Shown one piece after another: positions 36,733 through 44,793 of a stretch of 64,000 nt of DNA. Position numbers and translations under genes: made by a program. The notes under the pieces were generated by a model that saw only the letters and a list, made by a program, of their open reading frames with translations, was not told where the DNA came from and did no database searches. The stretch lies in contig NZ_PZPL01000001.1 in NCBI RefSeq assembly GCF_003044275.1, positions 744,001 to 808,000 of the forward strand, in the 5' to 3' direction. The DNA comes from Rathayibacter caricis DSM 15933 (GTDB lineage: Bacteria; Actinomycetota; Actinomycetes; Actinomycetales; Microbacteriaceae). Position 1 is the first letter of the stretch; every line of letters starts with the position of its first letter.

Positions 36733-37914
36733 GTGGGTGCATCCGTGATCGTCGACGTCATCGTCGTGCTGAGCCTGATCGGCGCGCTGGTCGACGGCCT
36801 GCGCCGCGGGTTCCTCCGCACCGCCGGCGGACTCGCGGGCATCGTCGCCGGCGCGATCGGCGCCTCCTTCGCGGTGCCCGCCGTCTCGGCCTGGGCCGCG
36901 GGGAGCGAGTGGCGCCTGCTGGCCGTGATCGGCACCGCGGTGCTCTGCCTCGGCATCGGCTACGCGATCGGCGCCTCCATCGGCGCCGCGTTCGGCCGCG
37001 GGGCCGACAAGGTGAAGCTCGGCGTGCTCGATCGGCTCGCCGGAGGAGTCGCGGGCGTCGCGATCTCGGGTCTCGTCTGGATCGCGATCACCTCGGCCGT
37101 CTCGCTCCTGGGCGTGCCGCTCGTGACCACCTCGGTCGCGGGTTCCACCGTCATCCGCACCATCGACGATCTGACCCCGGATCCGGTGCGCGGCTTCCTC
37201 GCGCAGCTCCAGTCGACGGTCGTCGACGAGGGCACGTCGTGGATCGTCGAAGCGATCGACGCCCCGACGCAGGCGCCGAGCATCGCCGACGTCGCGACCG
37301 ACGACCCCGAGGTGGCGACCGCCGCCGACTCCGTCGTGCGGGTCTCGGGCACGGCCTGGGCCTGCGACGTCGGAGTGACGGGCAGCGGCTTCGTCGTGTC
37401 GGACGACCGCGTCGTCACCAACGCCCACGTCGTCGCCGGAGTGTCGGAGCCCGTCGTCGAGGCACCGGGCGAGCCGCCGCGCACCGGCCGCGTGGTCTAC
37501 GTCGACACCGCCGCCGATCTGGCGGTCGTCGCGGTCGACGGACTGTCCGCCGCTCCGCTCGCGCTCGACGACGCGGTCGCCGCGGGCGACGACGCGGTGG
37601 TCGCGGGCTACCCCTTCGGCGGGCCGCTGACGCTCGGATCGGCGCAGGTCTCCTCCGATGCCACCGTGTCGCTGATGGTCGACGGCACCCCCACCTCGCG
37701 CGAGGTGCTGACGCTCGCGGCGGTCGTCAACCAGGGCAACTCCGGCGGCCCGCTGCTCTCGCTCGAGGGCACGGTCTCGGGGGTCGTGTTCGGCAAGGCG
37801 GCGTCGGTGGACAACGTGGGCTACGCGATCCCGCTGTCGGTGCTGTCGCCGGTGGCGGCGCAGGCGCCGTCGCTGAGCGCGGCCGTCGATCCGGGAGCGT
37901 GCGTCTCGCGCTGA
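36733..37914 (+). CDS. MarP family membrane serine protease (CvpA domain plus trypsin-like domain)
   Basis: 393 residues with a GTG start preceded by CTGGAGG. The first 140 residues hold four membrane helices of the CvpA type (VIVDVIVVLSLIGALVDGLR, GIVAGAIGASF). A trypsin-like protease follows with a complete triad: His in TNAHVVAG, Asp in AADLAVVAV, Ser in GNSGGPLL. In mycobacteria MarP cleaves cell-wall hydrolases and is needed for acid and oxidative resistance. It ends three bases before the convergent glycosyltransferase gene. Confidence 0.94.
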   Translation: MGASVIVDVIVVLSLIGALVDGLRRGFLRTAGGLAGIVAGAIGASFAVPAVSAWAAGSEWRLLAVIGTAVLCLGIGYAIGASIGAAFGRGADKVKLGVLDRLAGGVAGVAISGLVWIAITSAVSLLGVPLVTTSVAGSTVIRTIDDLTPDPVRGFLAQLQSTVVDEGTSWIVEAIDAPTQAPSIADVATDDPEVATAADSVVRVSGTAWACDVGVTGSGFVVSDDRVVTNAHVVAGVSEPVVEAPGEPPRTGRVVYVDTAADLAVVAVDGLSAAPLALDDAVAAGDDAVVAGYPFGGPLTLGSAQVSSDATVSLMVDGTPTSREVLTLAAVVNQGNSGGPLLSLEGTVSGVVFGKAASVDNVGYAIPLSVLSPVAAQAPSLSAAVDPGACVSR

Positions 37915-37917
37915 GAG

Positions 37918-39312
37918 TCAGCCGAGGGGACCGCGGGTGAGCACGAGGTCCAGTCCGTCGAGCCGCAGCACCTCGTCCGAGGCGCCGGGGCCCTCGAGGT
38001 AGGCCGTCACGGCGGGGTCGACCGGGAAGCGGGCCGACTCCTGGACCGCGATCGCGACGATCCCCTCCGACGCCGGATCGGTCGTGTACCGGTCGCCGAG
38101 GTACGGGACGTAGACGCCCGAGGACATGCCCTGCACGAGCACCAGCCCCTCGTCGAGACCGCGCTCGCGGAGGGCGTCGGCGACGCGCGCCACTCCGGTC
38201 GGCCGCTCCTGCAGGACCCCGACCGTCGAGGTCGCCCCGATGACGACGGAGGCGGCCAGCAGGACCGCCCCGACCCCGCGGGCGATCCGGGGCGGCAGGG
38301 AGACGCGCCCGCGCAGCGCCTCCGCGATGCCCACTCCGGCGAGCGCGCAGAGCAGCCACGCCCAGACCGCGTAGTAGTGCGGCAGCGCGACCGAGCTGAT
38401 CGCCAGGTGGAAGACGAGCAGCAGCGCCGTCGCCGAGCCGAGGTAGAGCACGAGCGCGCGCTGCCGCGGTGCGATCAGCGCGAGGAGCACCCCGGCGATC
38501 AGCACGGCGAGCGCCGGGACTCCGAGGCCCACCGCCGTGAACCAGAGGTTCGCCCACCACGGCGGGAAGGCGTAGGCGGCGCCGGCCACGTCGATCAGGT
38601 GCCCGTCGGCGTTGTGCTCGGACTGGAACTCGACCAGGTACCGGATCGCCTGCACCGGATGCACGGGCAGGTAGGCGAGCACGGCGGCGACGAGGAAAGC
38701 GGAGAAGCCCGCGGCGCCGATCCACGCGCGCCGGCGACTCCGCCGGCCGACCATCAGCAGCGGGATCAGCACGACCGGCGCGAGGACCGCCGTCGTGAGC
38801 TTCGACGTGACCGAGAGGGCGAGGAGCGCGCCCGCGAGCGGCATCAGCCAGGCGCGCGCACCCTCTCGCCGGGCCCACGCCCACGCGGCCGCCATCGCGG
38901 CGACGGCGAACAGGATCATGAACGGCTCGAGGATCGCGAACCGGTCGATCCGCCCCGGGCCGCCCGCGCTCGAGCGGGGAAGCAGGAGGAAGAGACCGGC
39001 CGGGATCAGGGCGAGCACGAAGCCGAGCTCGCGCTTCAGCCAGAACCAGAGGATCGCGCCGGTGAGGAACGTCGCGGCCGCGGCGGCGAGGCGGCCGGCG
39101 AACAGCCCCTCGCCCAGGAGGAGCTGCGCGAGGCCGAGCACGTACTTGGCGGTCGGCGGGTGCTCGAGGTTCGCGCTCACGTCGCCGTGCAGGTAGTCCC
39201 AGCCTGCGGAGAGGTAGACGGGCTCGTCCGAGTTCACGTTCGCGGCGGTCAGGTTGCCGAAGCACTGCACGAGACCCCAGAGGACGGTCACGAGGAGAGC
39301 CGCCCATTTCAT
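37918..39312 (-). CDS. Glycosyltransferase family 39 (PMT-like) membrane protein
   Basis: 464 residues with about eleven hydrophobic helices. The first extracytoplasmic loop has [15 protein letters not shown], the acidic Asp-Glu catalytic motif of GT39/ArnT/PMT enzymes, followed by [14 protein letters not shown]-terminal extracytoplasmic domain begins near residue 360. Such enzymes transfer a sugar from a polyprenyl-phosphate donor to a protein or glycan at the outer membrane face. The acceptor is unknown. It is divergent from purL with 142 bases between. Confidence 0.88.
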   Translation of the reverse strand: MKWAALLVTVLWGLVQCFGNLTAANVNSDEPVYLSAGWDYLHGDVSANLEHPPTAKYVLGLAQLLLGEGLFAGRLAAAAATFLTGAILWFWLKRELGFVLALIPAGLFLLLPRSSAGGPGRIDRFAILEPFMILFAVAAMAAAWAWARREGARAWLMPLAGALLALSVTSKLTTAVLAPVVLIPLLMVGRRSRRRAWIGAAGFSAFLVAAVLAYLPVHPVQAIRYLVEFQSEHNADGHLIDVAGAAYAFPPWWANLWFTAVGLGVPALAVLIAGVLLALIAPRQRALVLYLGSATALLLVFHLAISSVALPHYYAVWAWLLCALAGVGIAEALRGRVSLPPRIARGVGAVLLAASVVIGATSTVGVLQERPTGVARVADALRERGLDEGLVLVQGMSSGVYVPYLGDRYTTDPASEGIVAIAVQESARFPVDPAVTAYLEGPGASDEVLRLDGLDLVLTRGPLG

Positions 39313-39454
39313 CCGGCGATCCTATGCGCTCAGTGCGGTCCCGGTGCTGCCGCGGGAGGCCCCCCGCGGTGTCGTCCCGCGGCCGGGGCCGCGCGGGCGG
39401 CGGCCGGTAGGATCGACCCGCATCCCCCGCCCCCTCTCCAGGAGCCTCGAGCAC

Positions 39455-41749
39455 ATGGCACAGAGCCGCATCGCCGTCCCCGACACCACCGCGAACGCGG
39501 AGGCGACTCCCGAGAAGGAGCAGCCGTACGCGGCCCTCGGCCTCAAGCCCGACGAGTACGCGAGCATCCGCGAGATCCTCGGTCGGCGCCCCACGAGCGG
39601 CGAGCTGGCGATGTACTCGGTCATGTGGAGCGAGCACTGCTCCTACAAGTCGTCGAAGATGTACCTCCGCCAGTTCGGGCAGAAGGTCTCCCCCGCCATG
39701 AAGAAGAACCTCATGGTCGGCATGGGCGAGAACGCCGGAGTGGTCGACGTCGGCGAGGGCTGGGCCGTCACGTTCAAGATCGAGAGCCACAACCACCCGA
39801 GCTACATCGAGCCGTTCCAGGGCGCGGCGACCGGAGTGGGCGGCATCGTCCGCGACATCATCTCGATGGGCGCGCGGCCCGTCGCGGTCATGGACGCGCT
39901 GCGCTTCGGAGCGATCGACGACCCCGACACGGCGCGCGTCGTGCACGGCGTGGTCGCCGGCATCTCCTTCTACGGCAACTGCCTCGGCCTGCCGAACATC
40001 GGCGGCGAGACCTACTTCGACTCCGTCTACCAGGGCAACCCGCTCGTGAACGCCCTCGCGGTCGGAGTGCTGCGCCACGAGGACCTGCACCTCGCGAACG
40101 CCCGCGGAGTCGGCAACAAGGTCGTGCTCTTCGGGGCGCGCACGGGCGGCGACGGCATCGGCGGCGCGTCGATCCTCGCCTCCGACACCTTCGCCGACGG
40201 CGGACCGACCAAGCGCCCGGCCGTCCAGGTCGGCGACCCGTTCGCCGAGAAGGTGCTCATCGAGTGCTGCCTCGAGCTGTTCCGCGGCGACCTCGTCGAG
40301 GGCATCCAGGACCTCGGCGCGGCCGGCATCTCGTGCGCGACCTCCGAGCTCGCCTCCAACGGCGACGGCGGCATGTTCATCGAGCTCGACTCGGTGCTGC
40401 TGCGCGACCCCTCGCTCACGGCCGAGGAGATCCTCATGTCGGAGTCGCAGGAGCGCATGATGGCGGTCGTGACGCCCGAGAAGCTCGACGCGTTCCTCGA
40501 GGTCGTCGGCAAGTGGGACGTCGAGACCAGCGTGCTCGGCGAGGTCACCGACTCCGGCCGCCTGATCATCAACTGGCACGGCGAGGAGATCGTCAACGTC
40601 GACCCGCGGACCGTCGCGGTCGACGGACCGGTCTACGAGCGCCCCCTCGAGTACCCGGCCTGGCTCGACGCGCTGCAGGCCGACTCGTCCTCGCGCCTGC
40701 CGCGGAAGACGTCCGGCGACGGCCTGCGCGCCGAGACCCTCGCCCTGCTGGGCTCGGCGAACCTCGCCGACAAGAGCTGGATCACCTCGCAGTACGACCG
40801 CTACGTGCTCGGCAACACGGCCCTCAGCTACCCCGACGACGGCGGCATGGTCCGCGTGGACGAGGAGTCGGGTCTCGGCTTCGCCGTCGCGACCGACGCC
40901 AACGGCCGCTGGTGCCAGCTCGACCCGGCGCAGGGCGCCCGCCTCGCGCTGGCGGAGGCGTACCGCAACGTCGCCGTCACCGGCGCCTCCCCCGTCGCCG
41001 TCTCGGACTGCCTCAACTTCGGCAGCCCGGAGAACCCCGAGGTCATGTGGCAGTTCCGCGAGGCGGTCACCGCCCTCGCCGACGCCTGCCTCGAGCTCGA
41101 GATCCCCGTCACGGGCGGCAACGTCTCGTTCTACAACCAGACCGGCGACGTGCCGATCTTCCCGACCCCGGTCGTCGGCGTGCTCGGCGTGATCGACGAC
41201 GTCGCGCGCCGCATCCCCTCGGGCTGGCAGGACGAGGGCGACAACGTCTACCTCCTGGGCACGACCCGCGACGAGCTCGACGGGTCGGCCTGGGCCGGCA
41301 CCGTGCACGACCACCTCGGCGGCCTGCCGCCCGAGCTCGACCTCGGCCAGGAGAAGGCCCTCGCCGAGCTGATCGCGGCGGGCGCGCGGGAGTCGCTGAT
41401 CGCCTCCGCCCACGACCTCGCCGACGGCGGGCTCGTCGTCGCGGTCGCCGAATCGGCGCTGCGCTTCGGCGTCGGCGTGCGGATCTGGCTCGACGAGCTG
41501 ATGGAGCGCGACGGGGTCGACGCGACGGCCGCCCTCTTCTCGGAGTCGACCGGCCGCGTGCTGGTGTCGGTGCCGCGCGAGGACGACGTGAAGTTCCGCG
41601 GGCTCTGCGAGGGGCGCGGGTACCCCGTGCTGCGCATCGGCGTGACGGATGCGGCGACTCCGGCCGTCGAGGTGCAGGGGCTGTTCACGCTGCCGCTCGC
41701 GGAGCTGCGCACGGTGAACAGCGCGGTGCTGCCGAAGCACTTCGCCTGA
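39455..41749 (+). CDS. purL: Phosphoribosylformylglycinamidine synthase subunit PurL
   Basis: 764 residues, the small-type PurL that works with PurS and PurQ. Signatures are [12 protein letters not shown] (catalytic His), [27 protein letters not shown], and in the second half GGNVSFYN and [12 protein letters not shown] 39455 is preceded by AGGAG; the upstream in-frame stretch is not PurL-like. TAGGAT near 39408 may be its -10. It stands alone, separated by 14 kb from purSQ. Confidence 0.97.
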   Translation: MAQSRIAVPDTTANAEATPEKEQPYAALGLKPDEYASIREILGRRPTSGELAMYSVMWSEHCSYKSSKMYLRQFGQKVSPAMKKNLMVGMGENAGVVDVGEGWAVTFKIESHNHPSYIEPFQGAATGVGGIVRDIISMGARPVAVMDALRFGAIDDPDTARVVHGVVAGISFYGNCLGLPNIGGETYFDSVYQGNPLVNALAVGVLRHEDLHLANARGVGNKVVLFGARTGGDGIGGASILASDTFADGGPTKRPAVQVGDPFAEKVLIECCLELFRGDLVEGIQDLGAAGISCATSELASNGDGGMFIELDSVLLRDPSLTAEEILMSESQERMMAVVTPEKLDAFLEVVGKWDVETSVLGEVTDSGRLIINWHGEEIVNVDPRTVAVDGPVYERPLEYPAWLDALQADSSSRLPRKTSGDGLRAETLALLGSANLADKSWITSQYDRYVLGNTALSYPDDGGMVRVDEESGLGFAVATDANGRWCQLDPAQGARLALAEAYRNVAVTGASPVAVSDCLNFGSPENPEVMWQFREAVTALADACLELEIPVTGGNVSFYNQTGDVPIFPTPVVGVLGVIDDVARRIPSGWQDEGDNVYLLGTTRDELDGSAWAGTVHDHLGGLPPELDLGQEKALAELIAAGARESLIASAHDLADGGLVVAVAESALRFGVGVRIWLDELMERDGVDATAALFSESTGRVLVSVPREDDVKFRGLCEGRGYPVLRIGVTDAATPAVEVQGLFTLPLAELRTVNSAVLPKHFA

Positions 41750-41758
41750 GGGGCGTCG

Positions 41759-42060
41759 CGGTTCCGCAGAAGTTGCGGTGACGGCGCGCGGTTCCGCCGA
41801 CTTCGGGAGGATCGCCGTGCGGGCTCCTGCGGGCTCGGTTCCGCAGAAGTCGCGGTGACTGCTCACGCTTCCCGCAACTTCTGGAGAGTGGGCACGTCTC
41901 CGTGGCCGTCGCGCCGTCCACTGTCCAGAAGTCGTCGTACCGGGGCTCGAGTACGACGATTTCGGAGGACTCGAGCGCCGCAGCGGGACGCGCGGGCTCC
42001 CGCCTGCTCGCTTCCTCAGAAATTGCGGTGACCGCGCACGCTTCCCACAACTTCTGGAGA
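41759..42060. repeat. Three copies of an inverted-repeat element, plus one related hairpin
   Basis: Copies at 41759-41811, 41836-41887 and 42010-42060. Each begins with TTCCGCAGAAGTTGCGGTGA or a variant and ends with CGCAACTTCTGG (copy one is degraded), so the ends are inverted repeats around about 18 bases. Between copies two and three, TCGTCGTAC (41932-41940) and GTACGACGA (41951-41959) form a further inverted pair. These fill the 363-base gap between purL and the regulator gene; no gene is seen. Confidence 0.8.
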
Positions 42061-42085
42061 AGAGGCGGATCCGAGGGTTTCGTTA

Positions 42086-42102
42086 TTACGGAATTGTCGT
42101 AA
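42086..42102. promoter_or_regulatory. Small palindrome before the ArsR-like gene
   Basis: TTACG (42086-42090) and CGTAA (42098-42102) are inverted arms around seven bases in an AT-rich island, directly before GTGGAGG and the ATG. It is a plausible autoregulatory site for the regulator it precedes. Confidence 0.45.
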
Positions 42103-42112
42103 GAGTGGAGGT

Positions 42113-42628
42113 ATGACCTCTCGCGACCTCGCCGCCGAGCTCGACGAGCTCCGCGCGCGCCTCGACCGGCTCGAAGCGGGCGGAGTCGTCGCCACCGCGC
42201 CCGACGCCCCGCACGACGACCCGCTCTGGGCCCTCACGGCCCTCCGCGACCGGCTCCCTCCTCCCGGCGGCGTCGTCTTCGCGGGCACGGTCGGCACTCC
42301 GGCAGGCCCCGTCGAGTGGCAGTACGGGCTCACCACCGACGCGTTCTTCGAGCGCGACTGGGGCGCCAGCCCGGGCCCCGCCGCGCTCGCGGCCCTCGGC
42401 AGTCCGGTGCGCCTGCGCTTCCTCCAGGCCGTCGCCGGCGGAGTCGAGACGGTCGCGCAGCTCGCCGAGAGCGAGGGCGCCGGCACGACGGGTCAGATCT
42501 ACCACCACGTCAACCAGCTCGTCGCGGCCGGCTGGCTCGAGGCGCGCGGACGCGGACGCTACGGCGTCCCTCCGGAGCGCCTCGTCCCGCTGCTCGTGAT
42601 CCTGCTCGCCTCCGGAGGTCCCCGATGA
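42113..42628 (+). CDS. ArsR-like winged-helix regulator
   Basis: 171 residues. An N-terminal coiled stretch (LAAELDELRARLDRLEAGG) leads to a middle region, then a winged helix (AALAALGSPVRLRFLQAVAGG, GTTGQIYHHVNQLVAAGWLEAR). The pattern LGSPVRLRFL is typical of ArsR-like repressors; no metal-binding Cys is present. GTGGAGG precedes the ATG. Its stop overlaps the serine hydrolase start (ATGA), so it is the first gene of a coupled three-gene operon. Confidence 0.85.
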   Translation: MTSRDLAAELDELRARLDRLEAGGVVATAPDAPHDDPLWALTALRDRLPPPGGVVFAGTVGTPAGPVEWQYGLTTDAFFERDWGASPGPAALAALGSPVRLRFLQAVAGGVETVAQLAESEGAGTTGQIYHHVNQLVAAGWLEARGRGRYGVPPERLVPLLVILLASGGPR

Positions 42629-43710
42629 CCCGCCGCACCCGTCTCGTGGCCGCCGCCACCGCCGCCGTCGCGGTCCTCGCCGCCGGTGTCCTCCTCCGCC
42701 CGCCGACCCCGTCCCTCTCCCCCGAGACGACCGGCGACGCCGAGCTCGCGAGCTGGATCGGCGACAACCTCGGCGACGGCGTGCGCGACGAGATCGTCGC
42801 CGCGGTCGTCACTCCGGACGGCGTGCGCTTCGCCGGCTTCGGCGCGGACGAGACGACCGAGGTCGAGATCGGCTCGGTCACCAAGACGATCACCGCGCTC
42901 CTGCTCGCGCAGAGCGCCGCGGCGGGCACCGTCGCGCTCGAGGATCGGGCCGCCGATCACGCCGACGTCGGTGACTTCGGCGGCACCCTCGAGGAGCTCG
43001 CGACGCACACCTCCGGACTGCCGCGGCTGTCGAGCGGACTCGGCACGATCGGGCGGTCGCTGCTCGCGCAGCTGCGCGGAACCGATCCCTATGCGGGCTA
43101 CTCCGCCGACGACGTCCTGCGCCACGCGGCCGACGCGTCGCGTATCGACGAGCCGTTCCTCTACTCGAACCTGGGCGCCGCGGTGCTCGGCCAGACCCTC
43201 GCCCGGGCGGAGGGGGTCGACTACGCCGATCTCGTGCAGGAGCGCGTCTTCGCCCCGCTCGGCATGACCGGCAGCCGCATCCCGACGACCGCCGACGCCC
43301 TCGGGCCGGACGCGCCGACCGGGTACGCCGCGAGCGGCCGCTCCGTCGACGCCTGGGCGATGGGCGGCTACGCCCCCGCGGGAGGCGTGCGCTCGACCGC
43401 GGCCGACATGGCCCGCTACGCGCAGGCGCTGCTCACCGACGATCCGGCGCTCGGAGTCGCGGCCGACGAGGTGCTCGCACCGCGGCACGACGCCGGCGGG
43501 TCGGGTCGCGTCGGCCTCGCGTGGTTCACCTCCGAGGCGGCCGGCGGTGGCCTGACGACGTGGCACAACGGAGGCACGTCCGGCTACTCGACGATGCTCG
43601 CGATGGACCGCGAGCGCGGAGTCGCCGTCTTCCTCAGCGGCAGCACCGCCACCTCGGTCGACGACGTCGGCCTGGACCTGCTCGCCCACGTCCTGGAGGA
43701 GCAGTCGTGA
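42625..43710 (+). CDS. Beta-lactamase-fold serine hydrolase
   Basis: 361 residues with an N-terminal membrane anchor or signal (about 5-23). The class C/penicillin-binding fold motifs are present: SVTK (SxxK nucleophile), YSN (YxN) and HNG in place of KTG. Such proteins are D-amino peptidases, esterases or beta-lactamase relatives acting outside the membrane. It is coupled to the regulator upstream (ATGA) and to a small membrane protein downstream (GTGA). Confidence 0.92.
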   Translation: MTRRTRLVAAATAAVAVLAAGVLLRPPTPSLSPETTGDAELASWIGDNLGDGVRDEIVAAVVTPDGVRFAGFGADETTEVEIGSVTKTITALLLAQSAAAGTVALEDRAADHADVGDFGGTLEELATHTSGLPRLSSGLGTIGRSLLAQLRGTDPYAGYSADDVLRHAADASRIDEPFLYSNLGAAVLGQTLARAEGVDYADLVQERVFAPLGMTGSRIPTTADALGPDAPTGYAASGRSVDAWAMGGYAPAGGVRSTAADMARYAQALLTDDPALGVAADEVLAPRHDAGGSGRVGLAWFTSEAAGGGLTTWHNGGTSGYSTMLAMDRERGVAVFLSGSTATSVDDVGLDLLAHVLEEQS

Positions 43711-44072
43711 TCCTCGCCACGCTCGTCGCACTCGTCATCGGCGTCTACGTCGTCGGACGCACCGCCCTGGCAGCGGTGCCGCTGCGCCGGTTCCCGAAGC
43801 TCCTCGCCGGCGACCGCCTCCGCCTGCTCTCGCACCTGGTCGACGCGGTGCTCGTGCTCGCGCTCGTCCGGGTCTTCGCCGACTGGACCGCCGTGACGCT
43901 CGCTCCGTGGTTCGCACTGGTCGCGGTCACCGCGGCCGCCGTCGCCGGAGCCGCCCTGCGCTGGGAGTCGCTGCCCTGGCTCGCCGAGGGCGAGAAGGCC
44001 GGCCGGCGCGGGGTGGGGCTCGCGGCGTCCGTCGCGGTGACGGCGGTGCTCGTCGGACTCGTCGCGGCCTGA
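43707..44072 (+). CDS. Small membrane protein of the serine hydrolase operon
   Basis: 121 residues with four hydrophobic segments (about 1-20, 42-60, 65-85 and 100-120). The GTG start overlaps the upstream stop (GTGA). No motif identifies a function. Its place suggests it works with the serine hydrolase in the envelope. Confidence 0.75.
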   Translation: MILATLVALVIGVYVVGRTALAAVPLRRFPKLLAGDRLRLLSHLVDAVLVLALVRVFADWTAVTLAPWFALVAVTAAAVAGAALRWESLPWLAEGEKAGRRGVGLAASVAVTAVLVGLVAA

Positions 44073-44079
44073 CGCGCGG

Positions 44080-44655
44080 TCAGTCCTCCTGCTCGGGCAG
44101 CGGGTCCGGGGCGTCGTTGTCGAGCACGCGGCCGTTCTGGTCGCCGACGCTCAGCACGGTCGACGGGCTCAGGTTGAGCGTGTCGCCGGCGTAGAGCGAG
44201 TCGATGCCCACTCCGTCGCGGCGCACCGAGTTGAGCGCGTCGAGGAACTCGGGGCTGACGCAGAACCGCTCGGCGATCTCGGCGCTGATGTCGCCTCCGG
44301 CCACGAGGTAGGAGGCGGGGCTGCCGTCGGTCGCGGTCGTGACGGTGCCCGTCGCGCCGGTCGTCGGACCGCTGTCGCGGACGGACTCGAGATCGACGTC
44401 GCCGATCGAGCCCGAGGGAGCGGCGGCAACCGAGGCGCAGGAGCCCGTCGACGGCGTGGAACCGGAGGCGCCCGCCAGCGGAACCGGCGCGAGCACCTCG
44501 CTCGGCACGGGACGCGGAGCGGCGGCGGGCTCCGTCGTCGCGGCCGGCGTCTCGGCCGGAGCGCTCGGGCTCGGGGCCGGCGACGTGCAGCCCGCCAGCA
44601 GGAGCGTCGAGGAGAGGGCGATCAGGATTCGCTGGGTCGTCGTCTGCCGTGCCAC
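44080..44655 (-). CDS. Lipoprotein with LysM-like domain
   Basis: 191 residues. The signal peptide MARQTTTQRILIALSSTLLL ends in lipobox LAGC, then a Ser/Pro/Ala-rich linker reaches about residue 75. Residues about 112-160 resemble LysM (YLVAGGDISAEIAERFCVS, then SLYAGDTLNL), a peptidoglycan-binding fold. It probably tethers to the membrane and touches the cell wall. It is divergent from the large membrane protein gene, with 138 bases between. Confidence 0.85.
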   Translation of the reverse strand: MARQTTTQRILIALSSTLLLAGCTSPAPSPSAPAETPAATTEPAAAPRPVPSEVLAPVPLAGASGSTPSTGSCASVAAAPSGSIGDVDLESVRDSGPTTGATGTVTTATDGSPASYLVAGGDISAEIAERFCVSPEFLDALNSVRRDGVGIDSLYAGDTLNLSPSTVLSVGDQNGRVLDNDAPDPLPEQED

Positions 44656-44793
44656 CCGGCGACTCTAACGCGGCCTCCGCCCGACGGCGCCGCCCCGCAC
44701 CGGCCGTCAACGGGAAGTGGTCGTCCGGGAACTGCACGACGGTCGAGTATTGCCTCCCAGCACGCTGAGGATCACACTGTCCCGCAGAAGGCG

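Noticed and set aside
37727..41866. A 1379-residue minus-strand open frame
   Set aside because: It is antisense to purL and the CvpA/protease gene and shadows the glycosyltransferase; the composition is typical of spurious GC-rich frames.
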